Source: Serinicoccus profundi (GTDB taxonomy: Bacteria; Actinomycetota; Actinomycetes; Actinomycetales; Dermatophilaceae). Taken from it: a DNA stretch of 64,000 bases. The stretch spans positions 372,001-436,000 of the forward strand of contig NZ_CP042862.1 in the NCBI RefSeq assembly GCF_008001015.1, read 5' to 3'. The translations under genes and the position numbers were made by a program. This document shows, piece by piece, positions 15,396-25,676 of the stretch. The stretch's first letter is position 1. Each line of letters starts with the position of its first letter. The notes under the pieces were generated by a model that saw only the letters and a program-made list of their open reading frames with translations, ran no database searches and was not told the DNA's origin.

Positions 15396-17177
15396 TCAAG
15401 GAGGTCGCCACGTCAACGGTTCGCCAGGGTTGTGGCCGGCCGCCTCGGCGACTGCGGTGGCGACCATGGCCAGGAATCGGGCCAGGTCGGGGTCGGCGGT
15501 CGGGTCGGTGTGGGCGCCCTCCTCGTCGTCGCGGTGGTACAGGTCGGGGTTGAGCAGTGTTCCCTCGGTGGGCGCGGCCAGCCGTAGGTCACCGCCGGTG
15601 TAGACGGACCAGAAAAGTTCGACCAGGGCGCTGGTGCTGACCCAGCCGTGGCACGCGCAGAGGAGGCTGCGGGTGTGGTTCACCGCGGCGACGAGCAGGT
15701 CCTGGTCGGCGGCGATCCACCGGCGGCTTTGGTAGTCGATCGGCGGGGGAGTGGCCTCCAGGAGGGTCGCGACCTCGTCCAGGCGGCGCAGCACGGATGG
15801 CCAGGCGCCGGTGCGGCGCAGGTGCCGGACCAGGTTCGGTGGGTGGACCGTGAACGAGGCCGGTAGGCCGAGGTCGATCGCGATCAGTCGCCAGGGCCGG
15901 GTGCTGCCGACCTTGGCCAGCAGCATGCTGGCGGCGGCCCGGTCCCGGTAGTCGCTGTCGCGGATCCACGGGTGCAGCGTGCCGGGCCAGAGCAGCTGCG
16001 GGATCCATGCCAGCCGTGCCTGTCCCGGCGCCGGGCTGGGCGCACCGTGCTGGGTAGGGCAGGGGTAGCGCGGGTTGTCGCTTCCGGTGCGGAAGACCAG
16101 TTGGCTGCTGGCGGGTAGTCGCTCTCTCAGGGAGGTGAGGCGGACCGCGGCCAGCAGAGGGTTGCGCCGGCGTTTGGTCAGGACGTGGTCAGGGCCGATG
16201 GGGGTGACCGGCCCGGCCGGGTGCAGCAGCCCGTGCCGGTCGGCGATTGCTCCCGCGGCGGCCGGGTCCGGTTGTGCGATCACTGCTCGTGCGGCCAGGA
16301 CCGCGTCCAGCAGGTCGCCGGTGGCACGGCCGGGACGGGTCAGGTGCTTGACGTCGCCGAGCCGTTCGACGACGAGCTCCAGGGCGGCGTCGAACAGGTC
16401 CGCGTGGGACACCTCGAACCCGCAGGCCCGGATCACGTGTGCCGGATCGTCGTCGGCTTGTCGGGCCACGGCGTGCAGCCATAGCTGGACAGCTGCCACG
16501 TCCTGGTCGACCGGCGGTGCGGGGGCTTCGCGCAGGTCGTGCCCGCACACCTGGTACCTGGTCCGTGGGGTGTGCTGTCCGGGCGCGGGTTCGCTGCAGA
16601 CCCAGGGGGCGTTGTCGTGGGTCATCCATGCCGAGCTGGTGAACCGTGCGCGGTGGCACGCCGGGCAGCGGCGGACCAGGAGCCGTCGGTGCGTCGTGCA
16701 GACCAGGTTCAGCGGTGCCGCCCAGGCCTGCTGCCAGATGCCGCCGGTCTCGGCGAGGCAGGAGGGGCAGAAGCGGGTCCGGTCCGGGGCGACCTGGCCA
16801 CGGCCGTGATAGGCGCCCAGGTACCGGGCCACCTGGGAAGGCAGCGCATCATCGCCGCAGTCGGTGCCCGGCGGGCGGGAGTCGAGCCCCGCCGCGGTGG
16901 CCAGGGTCTGGACGTGCGGTGCCAGGTGCGCCTCGACGCGGGCGGCCGGGCCGGCCACGACCGCCACGCCGAGCTCGCTCAGAAGACCGGAGACCGGCAG
17001 CCTGTATCGGTGGGCCAACCGCGCCAGCCACGACGCCAGCTGCTCCCCCGCGGCCGGAGGCACGGCCAGCGGGAGCCGGGTGATGTCGTACCCGCCCGGT
17101 ACCAGCCGCGCCCGGGCACGCCCGGTGACCGGCCGGGGGAGGGGATCAGGTGCTCTGGCTGAGATGCTCGGCGGCAT
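15396..17177 (-). CDS. tniQ: TniQ-family transposition target-selection protein
   Basis: 593-residue TniQ/TnsD-like protein. The N-terminus has the family opening LPLAVPPAAGEQLASWLARL. Two zinc-finger halves follow: RFCPSCLAE near residue 145 and LVCTTHRRLLVRRCPACH near residues 165-182. The C-terminal 400 residues are variable, as expected for a target-recognising region. TniQ links the transposase-ATPase complex to a chosen site. The start is taken at the ATG at 17177 (MPPSISARAPD), which overlaps the tniB end by 32 bases; a start further upstream is less likely. The length suits a TnsD-type protein that could recognise a fixed attachment site. Confidence 0.85.
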   Translation of the reverse strand: MPPSISARAPDPLPRPVTGRARARLVPGGYDITRLPLAVPPAAGEQLASWLARLAHRYRLPVSGLLSELGVAVVAGPAARVEAHLAPHVQTLATAAGLDSRPPGTDCGDDALPSQVARYLGAYHGRGQVAPDRTRFCPSCLAETGGIWQQAWAAPLNLVCTTHRRLLVRRCPACHRARFTSSAWMTHDNAPWVCSEPAPGQHTPRTRYQVCGHDLREAPAPPVDQDVAAVQLWLHAVARQADDDPAHVIRACGFEVSHADLFDAALELVVERLGDVKHLTRPGRATGDLLDAVLAARAVIAQPDPAAAGAIADRHGLLHPAGPVTPIGPDHVLTKRRRNPLLAAVRLTSLRERLPASSQLVFRTGSDNPRYPCPTQHGAPSPAPGQARLAWIPQLLWPGTLHPWIRDSDYRDRAAASMLLAKVGSTRPWRLIAIDLGLPASFTVHPPNLVRHLRRTGAWPSVLRRLDEVATLLEATPPPIDYQSRRWIAADQDLLVAAVNHTRSLLCACHGWVSTSALVELFWSVYTGGDLRLAAPTEGTLLNPDLYHRDDEEGAHTDPTADPDLARFLAMVATAVAEAAGHNPGEPLTWRPP

Positions 17178-18213
17178 TGTCGATCCGGACCGATGACAGT
17201 ACGTCGGCGTCGAGCACCTCGGTCCCTGTGGTGATTGCTCGTGCGCAGGCACGTTCGAGCAGGGTCGCCAGCGACCCGATACGACCCTGGGTGCGTTTGT
17301 GCAGCAGGTCGGCGTGGTCGGTCAGCATCCCCGGGCGGGCCCGCGCCAGCTTGTAGTGCGGTTCCAGGGTGGCCAGGAGCGTGGCCCAGGCACGGGCACC
17401 GGCGTCGGTGCTAGTGGAGAAGGGGACGACCGGGCAGCGGGTAGCCCGCCGGCTGGTCTGGGCCAGGACGGCCTGGTCGCCGTGCAAACCTTCGTCGAAG
17501 AAGCGTCGCTCACGCAGCCCGACCCCGACGTAGATGAACGTGACCGGTAGCTCGTTGGCCAGGCCCTTGAGGTGGTTGGACACCTCGGTGCCGTGGCGCC
17601 CGGCGAAGTCGACGAAGTGCAGCTCGTCGATGACGATCAGGCGGGTGTCGCAGCTGGCGACGCAGTCGATGGCCAGTGCGGTCAGCTCGGTGCGTGAGCC
17701 GCGACGGGCCGCAGGGTGGCCGTAGAACTCCAACAGCTTCTGGTTCAGGCCCTTGAGGGTGATGCCCTCGTTCAACGGCACGAACGCCACCGGCAGCCGC
17801 TGATTCCCCTCAGCCGTGGTGTGCCCGTAGCGGCGGTAGATCCGCCGGTGGAAGTCGCGAGCGTACCGGGTCGCGATCGTGGTCTTGCCCAGGTACGGCT
17901 CGGCGTCGATGACCACCGACCCGCGCAACTTGTCCGCATCGCGACGGTTGGAGGCCATCACCTCATCGATCACCTGGTAGGCCGAGACGAGCTGCTGGGT
18001 GCGCACCGTCGGAGGGTTGGTGTTCCAGACAACCCGGGCCTCGCCGTAGTCCTCGGCCTCCTCCGGACTCAGATCGGCCATCTCGGCGAGGGTCAAGGTC
18101 GGGAAGTCCGGCCGGGGAGCCGCGTTCACGAACGCGTCCCACCCGGCCTTGCGGGACATCTGGAACAAGGCGGTGTCGTGCACGGCCAGCCACCGGGCCC
18201 ACGGGTTGCTCAT
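17146..18213 (-). CDS. tniB: TniB/TnsC-type AAA+ ATPase
   Basis: 355-residue AAA+ ATPase that would polymerise on target DNA and connect TniQ to the transposase. The Walker A region is a variant, VIDAEPYLGKTTIATRY, lacking the usual first glycine but keeping GKT. Walker B is RLIVIDELHFVDF, followed by a sensor-like segment VTFIYVGVGLRE. The ATG at 18213 overlaps the tnsB stop (ATGA) and encodes MSNPWARWLAVHD; the longer frame to 18462 runs antisense through tnsB and is rejected. This is the third gene of the tnsA-tnsB-tniB-tniQ operon. Confidence 0.88.
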   Translation of the reverse strand: MSNPWARWLAVHDTALFQMSRKAGWDAFVNAAPRPDFPTLTLAEMADLSPEEAEDYGEARVVWNTNPPTVRTQQLVSAYQVIDEVMASNRRDADKLRGSVVIDAEPYLGKTTIATRYARDFHRRIYRRYGHTTAEGNQRLPVAFVPLNEGITLKGLNQKLLEFYGHPAARRGSRTELTALAIDCVASCDTRLIVIDELHFVDFAGRHGTEVSNHLKGLANELPVTFIYVGVGLRERRFFDEGLHGDQAVLAQTSRRATRCPVVPFSTSTDAGARAWATLLATLEPHYKLARARPGMLTDHADLLHKRTQGRIGSLATLLERACARAITTGTEVLDADVLSSVRIDNAAEHLSQST

Positions 18214-20213
18214 TCGTCGAACACCTCCAGCACCTCGCTGTCCGGGTGCTCGGCGTAGTAGCGCTCGAACACGTCCAGGTCGTCCGGGTGCTGCGTCGGC
18301 GCGGCCTTCCGGGCCTCGCGGGCGGTGAGCAGGTCGATCACCCCGGGCACGGAGGCGCGGTCGGTCACCTCGCCTGCGTCGAACACGTGGCTGCTGGGCT
18401 GGGTGGCCAGCCGGATCGCAAGGTTGCGTTCTCGGCGGCCCATCACCTCCTCCCGGCCCCACCGGGCCAGGAGGTCTTCCACAGCCTGCTGCGGGTCGAC
18501 GTGCCGGTGCTCGGCGATGCTGATCCGGCGGGTGTAGTCAGCTGCGTCCTTGCTGAACGGGGCGTTGATCCCGCTGGCGAGCCGCCACTCCAGGCGGTGC
18601 CACCTCTTATCGGCCGGGTCCTGGAAGTAGACGGCCCGCACATCGTCGACATCGACCAGGATCGGCCACTTCCCGGCATGGGCGCCGCCGTAGTCCGATC
18701 TCCTGGCCCGGTAGGTGTTCAAGCCCGGACCGTCGTACCGGCGCCCGTCGATGTCGACGCCGTAGTGATGGATCTTGCGCCACTGGACCTCCATCAACTC
18801 ATACCGCAGGTCCTCGGCCGCCGGGAGCCGCAGCAGCCCGGAGAACTCGATGCCCCGGTTGAACATCTCCTGCGGGGACAGGTCGACCTTCGGCAGCAAC
18901 GGGTCCCGCAGCCCCCGGTGCGCGCGGAGGTGATAGACGTCACCGACCCACTCCCTGATCAGGTCCTCCAGCTCGGTGACGTAGTAGAACGCGCCCTTCT
19001 CGACGTCCTTGCCGCGGTAGGCGATGTTGGGACCCTTGTAGCCGGACAGCTTGTCCAGCAAGGACAATCGCAGGCTCTTGAAGAACCGCTCGAGTGCCGG
19101 TTTGTCGGTCGGCTTGTCCGGGATCGCCGGCTGCACCGAGATCCCCAACCGGCGGCACACCCCCATCGTGTGCTCAGACAGGTACACCTTGCCGTGGTCG
19201 ATGACGATGGTGTCCGGGAACACCCCGACCGACCCCAGGACCACGTGTTCCGGGACGCCGGCGTACGGACCTGACGGGGAGTCGGGTCTCCGTCCCCACT
19301 GCTGCGGGGTCAGGCACTGCAGCAGCACGCTGGCCACGTCCGCCGACTTCGCCGCGACCGGGCGCAGACGCAGGCCTTTCACGGAGCGGTCGTACAGGTC
19401 CATCGCCAACGTAAGCTCGGTGTTCACCCACCGCATCGTCACCGGCTCCATCGCGAACACGTCCAGCTTGTACCCGTCCATCAGCACGTACTCACCGGGA
19501 CGGTTCGGACGCAGCTGCCCCAGGACACCCTGCGGGCGCTTGGCAACCGAACGACGCCGCGGAGCGTCCCCGAACGTGTGCCGGCCGGCGTCCAGCTCGA
19601 CAACGCGTTCGTAGGCCACCGACCGGGTGGGTACTACGCCGTCGGGTACCGACTCCAGGAACACCCGGTTCGTCTCCCGGATGACCGTCTGCTGCGAGGG
19701 TGTGGACCGGTTGGTATAGCGGGAGAGGACCTCGGTGCACGCATCATCCCAGCGGGGATCGACGCTGCGCCTGGTGTCCTTCAGGAGCCGCTCATCGATC
19801 AGCCCGGCCGGGCCCAGCTCGTCGAACCGGCGCAGGCGCCGTTGCACCGTTCGCAGCGACAACCCCAGCTTCGTGGCCGCTGAGCGCATCCGGGCGGGCG
19901 CCTCGTCAGCTCCTCGAACCGCGAGCAGCTCAGCGAAGATCTCCACCTCCGCCTCCAACCGGGTGCGCTGCTTGAGGGTCAAGGACTCCAGGCCGATAGC
20001 TGACAGGAGGTCCCGCTGCCCTGCATCGACGGCGTGACTGTCGGGGTCCAGTCCGGAGGCACCTTCGAGCAGGTCCGTCACCGCAGCTGTCCGATACCGT
20101 CCACCGTCTCCCTGCAGACGCACAGACGTGCCGCGGACCTCGCAGACGGCCCAGCCCTCGCCGTCGAACCACAGTCGAGTGCCGACCCGGACCTCAAGCA
20201 AGGACCCTGTCAC
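18210..20213 (-). CDS. tnsB: TnsB-type DDE transposase
   Basis: 667-residue Mu/Tn7-type integrase. A helix-turn-helix (LGLSLRTVQRRLRRF) lies at residues 116-130. The catalytic core supplies D246 (YVLMDGYKL), D339 (TIVIDHGKVY) and E375 (KPALERFFKSL), with exactly 35 residues between the last two. A Mu-transposase C-terminal beta-barrel domain follows from about residue 480 (GVDIDGRRYDG). The GTG start overlaps the tnsA stop (GTGA). Its binding sites are probably the 30-bp-period repeats at the element ends. Together with TnsA it would allow cut-and-paste movement. Confidence 0.92.
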   Translation of the reverse strand: MTGSLLEVRVGTRLWFDGEGWAVCEVRGTSVRLQGDGGRYRTAAVTDLLEGASGLDPDSHAVDAGQRDLLSAIGLESLTLKQRTRLEAEVEIFAELLAVRGADEAPARMRSAATKLGLSLRTVQRRLRRFDELGPAGLIDERLLKDTRRSVDPRWDDACTEVLSRYTNRSTPSQQTVIRETNRVFLESVPDGVVPTRSVAYERVVELDAGRHTFGDAPRRRSVAKRPQGVLGQLRPNRPGEYVLMDGYKLDVFAMEPVTMRWVNTELTLAMDLYDRSVKGLRLRPVAAKSADVASVLLQCLTPQQWGRRPDSPSGPYAGVPEHVVLGSVGVFPDTIVIDHGKVYLSEHTMGVCRRLGISVQPAIPDKPTDKPALERFFKSLRLSLLDKLSGYKGPNIAYRGKDVEKGAFYYVTELEDLIREWVGDVYHLRAHRGLRDPLLPKVDLSPQEMFNRGIEFSGLLRLPAAEDLRYELMEVQWRKIHHYGVDIDGRRYDGPGLNTYRARRSDYGGAHAGKWPILVDVDDVRAVYFQDPADKRWHRLEWRLASGINAPFSKDAADYTRRISIAEHRHVDPQQAVEDLLARWGREEVMGRRERNLAIRLATQPSSHVFDAGEVTDRASVPGVIDLLTAREARKAAPTQHPDDLDVFERYYAEHPDSEVLEVFDE

Positions 20214-20980
20214 CCTCGGGACACCTCCCGGACGCGATCGATCCGCGTCGCCGAGCTGAGGGGCTCATCCAGGTCGATCTCCCACGCCTGGTGCCAAAGG
20301 AGGCCAACCATCGCTGCCCGCAGGGCGTGCGCCGTGTAGTCGGTGGCGCGGCTCGCGGCCCTGAGCGACTCGCCCAGTGACCGGTCCACGGCGCCGTGGC
20401 GATGGAGCTGGATCGTGGCTCCGGGGTCCACCAGGTGTGCCCGGCGCCCCTGAGCCAGGAACCGGACGTTGGTCAACCGACGCGAGTCGGTGCCGGACCA
20501 CACCGAGTAGCGCCACCCTCGTTCAGCAAGCACCCGGCCCGTCCAGCCGAGAACTTCGGCGACCTCTGGCTTGTCGACCAGATGTCCGGGCTTGACGTCG
20601 ACCACCTCGACCGACCCATCACGTCGTTGCAGCAGGTAGTCCGGGACATGTCGGCGCACGACGTCGCCATCACGACCGGCGAGCCCGAACGGTTGACTGG
20701 CTACGGCGACCACGTCCTGGTCGAAGTCAGCCAGCATGAGCCGGTCCCGTTCGAGCAGGCTCTCGTACCCGACCAGGTCACCCATCGTCGCCGCCCACCA
20801 CCAGCCCGGGTAGTGACCCATCCCCGCGTACGACCCGAACCGGCGAACCGGGAGCCCGCGCACCACCAGGTCCGCTCGGACAGCATCCCAAGTCGTCACG
20901 ACGTCCTCGCCGTCTCGGGACGTGTAGCGGACCTCGACCAGCCTTCCCGGCTTCTCCCTGGCCACGGCTCCAGGGTCCAC
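20210..20980 (-). CDS. tnsA: TnsA-type endonuclease subunit of heteromeric transposase
   Basis: 256-residue TnsA-like nuclease, which cuts the 5' ends of the element so that the transposon is excised cleanly. The restriction-enzyme-like active site is visible: E73 in YESLLERD, D114 in RHVPDYLL, and D128/K130 in VEVVDVKP. A basic C-terminal region of about 100 residues would contact TnsB or TniB. It is the first gene of the operon and starts right at the inner edge of the right-end repeats, so binding of TnsB to the end could repress its own operon. The start at 20980 (GTG) is the longest option; a slightly later start is possible. Confidence 0.85.
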   Translation of the reverse strand: MDPGAVAREKPGRLVEVRYTSRDGEDVVTTWDAVRADLVVRGLPVRRFGSYAGMGHYPGWWWAATMGDLVGYESLLERDRLMLADFDQDVVAVASQPFGLAGRDGDVVRRHVPDYLLQRRDGSVEVVDVKPGHLVDKPEVAEVLGWTGRVLAERGWRYSVWSGTDSRRLTNVRFLAQGRRAHLVDPGATIQLHRHGAVDRSLGESLRAASRATDYTAHALRAAMVGLLWHQAWEIDLDEPLSSATRIDRVREVSRG

Positions 20981-20983
20981 CTC

Positions 20984-21057
20984 GCGACAAGATCCCCGGA
21001 CAACGACACGCCGACGACAAGAAACCTGGACAACGACAAGTTACGGCGGAACCTACA
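20984..21057 (+). repeat. Right end of element Z with two 30-bp-period repeats
   Basis: GGACAACGACA occurs at 20998-21008 and 21028-21038, 30 bp apart, each preceded by CGACAAGA. The terminus is GAACCTACA at 21049-21057. The outer core ends 17 bases before the terminus, exactly as in element Y. Confidence 0.75.
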
Positions 21058-21113
21058 GTCGCGCCCGGAGGAATCTGAGACCCAACCAGGGAACAACGCC
21101 GACCGGCCCGTAG

Positions 21114-21196
21114 TTGAGCCTAGTGAACTCAACTTCGGTGAGCCTCGGTTTGACAACACGCCGGCCCATCGCCAGAGTTGAGTGCAGACGTGTCAA
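21114..21196 (+). promoter_or_regulatory. Two HAIR operators (HspR sites) and promoter of dnaK
   Basis: HAIR1 is TTGAGC-N7-ACTCAA at 21114-21132, one mismatch from the perfect inverted repeat. HAIR2 is TTGAGT-N7-TGTCAA at 21178-21196. Between them TTGACA (21150-21155) is a good -35, which puts the -10 next to HAIR2. HspR bound here would block the dnaK operon until heat shock. The Tn7-like element Z ends 56 bases upstream of HAIR1. Confidence 0.8.
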
Positions 21197-21242
21197 CCCC
21201 GGGCGCATGAGGTGCGCCACGACATACCAAGGAGAGCAGTTC

Positions 21243-23167
<1,925 letters not shown>

Positions 23168-23171
<4 letters not shown>

Positions 23172-23857
23172 CCGACCAGCCGCAGGGCAACCCCACCCCG
23201 GGCGCTTCCGATGAAGAGCGCCCGGGGCAGGGCCCGGTCATCCGCGACAAGCGCCGCATCGACCCGGAGACGGGCAAGCTGCGGCAGAGCACGGAAGGTG
23301 CAGAGGCTGTGACGGACCAGAGCAACGCGCAGGCGGGGTCGACGTCCGACGCCGGCCAGGCGGCGGACGAGCAGACGCCAGAGCCCGTGACCCCGGGCGA
23401 GGGCGAGGCGCACCCCGACACCCAGCTCGCCGCCGAGCGGCTGGAGGAGATGCGCCGGATGCAGGCGGAGTTCGTCAACTTCCGCAACCGCACCCAGCGT
23501 GAGCGGGAGACCGACCGCGGCCGGGCCACCGGTGCTGTCGTCGAGGCACTCCTGCCGGTGCTGGACGACGTGCACTCCGCGCGGGAGCACGGCGACATCA
23601 CCGAGGGCAGCCCGTTCGCGGCGATCGCCGACAAGCTCGAGCAGGCCCTCGGCCGGTTCGGCGTCGAGCGGGTCGGCGCGGTCGGCGACGTCTTCGACCC
23701 GACCGTCCACGAGGCGCTCATGCATCTGCCGGCCGATCAGGCCCAGCTGCCCGAGGGCACGACCGAGATGACCGTGGTGCAGGTGATGCAGCCTGGCTTC
23801 AAGGTCGGCGATCAGGTCGTCCGGGCCGCGCGCGTCGCCGTCGCGGACCCGAGCTGA
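23168..23857 (+). CDS. grpE: GrpE nucleotide-exchange factor
   Basis: 229-residue GrpE, which releases ADP from DnaK. The first 85 residues are a disordered, charged extension. The long coiled-coil helix follows ([20 protein letters not shown]), and then the C-terminal beta domain with [11 protein letters not shown] and [21 protein letters not shown], the GrpE signature. The GTG start overlaps the dnaK stop (GTGA). Length and layout are as in other actinobacteria. Confidence 0.96.
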
Positions 23858-23895
23858 GCGGCATACCTGCCAGGACAAGGAGGAGGTGAGCACCC

Positions 23896-24981
23896 ATGGT
23901 GAACCAGGACTGGTTCGAGAAGGACTTCTACGGGATCCTCGGCGTCAGCAAGGACGTGGACGCCAAGGAGCTGAAGAAGACCTACCGCAAGCTGGCGCGT
24001 CAGCACCACCCGGACAGCAACCCGGGCGACGCGGCGGCCGAGCAGCGGTTCAAGGACATCGGTGAGGCCTACGCGGTGCTCTCCGACCCCGAGCAGCGCA
24101 AGCAGTACGACGCCGTGCGCGCCATGGGCGGCGGCGCCCGCTTCACCGCGGGCGCCGGCGGCCCGGGCGGTGCCGGCGGTGGGTTCGAGGACGTCTTCGC
24201 CCAGATGTTCGGCGGTGCCGGAGGGGCGCAGAACGTCCGCTTCGGCGCCGGTGGTCAGGGCGCCGGCGGCATCGACCTCGAGGACCTGCTCGGCGCCTTC
24301 GGCGGGGCCGGTGGGTTCCAGCAGCAGGGCGGCGGCCAGGGCTTCCCGGGTGGCTTTCCCGGTGGGGCACAAGGCTTTCCGGGTGGTGGCGGCGGGTTCT
24401 CCGGTCGTGGTTACGGCGGAGGTATGCCGCGCGGCCAGGACGTCGAGGCGTCCATCACGCTCGACTTCCGGTCGGCGGCAGCGGGCGACACCGTCACGTT
24501 GTCGAAGCCGGACGGCGGACGGATCACCACGCGCATACCTGCCGGGGTCAAGGACGGCCAGAAGATCCGCCTCCGGGGCAAGGGCATGCCCGCGCCCATG
24601 CAGGGCGGCGAGCCGGGCGACATGTATCTCAAGGTGTCGGTCACCCCGCACCCGGTCTTCGGGCGGGACGGCAACAACCTCACCGTCGACCTCCCAGTGA
24701 CCTTCGCCGAGGCTGCCCTCGGGGCCACCGTCACGGTGCCGACCCTGGACGGCAAGACCGTCAAGGTCAAGGTCGCTCCGGGCACTCCTTCCGGGCGGGT
24801 GCTGCGGGTCAAGGGCCGGGGCATCGCGACCAGCAAGGCCACCGGTGACCTGCTCGCCAAGGTGCAGGTCGTCGTGCCGCAGAAGCTCTCGGACGCCGCG
24901 AAGGACGCCGTCGAGGCCCTGCGCGCCGAGGAGGACGGCACCGACCCGCGGGCCGACCTCATCGCCCGGGCCACGAGCTGA
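23896..24981 (+). CDS. dnaJ: DnaJ-type co-chaperone lacking the zinc-finger domain
   Basis: 361-residue J-protein. The J domain has HPD at residues 38-40. A long Gly/Phe-rich region runs from about residue 75 to 175 (GGAGGFQQQGGGQGFPGG). It then passes directly to the C-terminal substrate-binding domains (VEASITLDFRSAAAGDT and FAEAALGATVTVPTLDG). None of the four CxxCxGxG repeats of classical DnaJ is present, so this is a type II (CbpA-like) J-protein even though it sits in the dnaK operon. A strong AAGGAGGAGG ribosome site precedes the ATG. Confidence 0.93.
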   Translation: MVNQDWFEKDFYGILGVSKDVDAKELKKTYRKLARQHHPDSNPGDAAAEQRFKDIGEAYAVLSDPEQRKQYDAVRAMGGGARFTAGAGGPGGAGGGFEDVFAQMFGGAGGAQNVRFGAGGQGAGGIDLEDLLGAFGGAGGFQQQGGGQGFPGGFPGGAQGFPGGGGGFSGRGYGGGMPRGQDVEASITLDFRSAAAGDTVTLSKPDGGRITTRIPAGVKDGQKIRLRGKGMPAPMQGGEPGDMYLKVSVTPHPVFGRDGNNLTVDLPVTFAEAALGATVTVPTLDGKTVKVKVAPGTPSGRVLRVKGRGIATSKATGDLLAKVQVVVPQKLSDAAKDAVEALRAEEDGTDPRADLIARATS

Positions 24982-24988
24982 GGCGACC

Positions 24989-25426
24989 ATGGTCGATCGC
25001 GACACCCCCGTCTACGTCATCTCGGTCGCGGCCGAGCTGGCCGGGATGCACGCCCAGACGCTGAGGCAGTACGACCGCCTCGGCCTGGTCACGCCGTCCC
25101 GGACCCGGGGCGGGGGCCGCCGTTACTCCTCCCGCGACGTCGACCGTCTGCGGGAGGTGCAGCGGCTTTCCGGTGAAGGCGTGAGCCTCGCCGGGATCCA
25201 GCGGATCATGGAGCTCGAGGTGCAGGTGGAGGCGCTGCGCGACCGGGTCGCCCAGCTCCTTGCCGACAACGAGCGGCTGCGCGACCGCGCCGTCCAGGGC
25301 ACCCGGGTCTTCGCCGCCGACCTCAGCGGGGAGGTCGTGGCCGTCCGCGCCGGGCAGCGCCCGCACGGACGCCCGGCCAGCACCGCCCTCGCCCTCTGGC
25401 GCCCTCGGGGCTGGCCCACGGACTGA
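24989..25426 (+). CDS. hspR: HspR, MerR-family heat-shock repressor
   Basis: 145-residue MerR-family repressor. The winged helix reads VYVISVAAELAGMHAQTLRQY, followed by GLVTPSRTRGGGRRYSSRDV. A short coiled coil (MELEVQVEALRDRVAQLL) follows, and the C-terminal tail is Arg/Pro-rich. The ATG lies eight bases after the dnaJ stop. It is the last gene of the operon and should act on the HAIR sites before dnaK (21114-21196) and clpB (42156-42174), both visible in this window. The HspR tail usually ends with hydrophobic and basic residues sensed by DnaK; here it ends LALWRPRGWPTD. Confidence 0.93.
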   Translation: MVDRDTPVYVISVAAELAGMHAQTLRQYDRLGLVTPSRTRGGGRRYSSRDVDRLREVQRLSGEGVSLAGIQRIMELEVQVEALRDRVAQLLADNERLRDRAVQGTRVFAADLSGEVVAVRAGQRPHGRPASTALALWRPRGWPTD

Positions 25427-25501
25427 GCGGTCGGCATACCGTCGCCTGCTCCCTGACCGACCACCGGATCGCTCCCTCCGGCGCCCGGCCCCTTCCGGAC
25501 T

Positions 25502-25565
25502 GACCACGGCATAGCCCGACCTCCATCGGCAAGAACCCCGATGACGGTCGGGCTATGCCGTGGTC
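25502..25565. repeat. Intergenic palindrome family 1, copy 1
   Basis: Near-perfect 64-bp inverted repeat: arms GACCACGGCATAGCCCGACC and its complement enclose an inner CATCGG/CCGATG stem. It lies between the converging hspR and DUF559-type genes. Three more copies are at 26742, 30697 and 54936. It may act as a bidirectional terminator. Confidence 0.8.
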
Positions 25566-25676
25566 AGTCCCGGTGGGAGGAGGGGTTGGTATGCGGCGGC
25601 GGGCTGATCGGGGGCAGGCCAAGGGCCGGGCCGGGGAAGAGGCGGCGGCCACCAGTCCGCGCCCAGGGCACAGAGC

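Larger units (their letters stand above)
13311..21057. mobile_element. Tn7-like element Z with tnsA-tnsB-tniB-tniQ
   Basis: 7.7-kb element whose termini TGTAGGTTC (13311-13319) and GAACCTACA (21049-21057) are perfect 9-bp inverted repeats of the TGT...ACA type used by Mu/Tn7-like transposases. Gene order from the left: acetyltransferase, MerR-type regulator, small ORF, then on the minus strand tniQ, tniB, tnsB, tnsA reading away from the right end. The flanking five bases (CAAGA and GTCGC) do not form a target duplication, which is compatible with rearrangement after insertion or with adjacent serial insertions. No Cas, Cascade or CRISPR genes are present. Confidence 0.8.

Noticed and set aside
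15396-20980. CRISPR-associated transposon (CAST)
   Set aside because: Although TniQ, TniB, TnsB and TnsA are present, I see no Cas12k, Cascade or CRISPR repeats in or near the element.
13306-21062. Target-site duplication of element Z
   Set aside because: Flanking pentamers CAAGA and GTCGC differ, so no duplication can be claimed.
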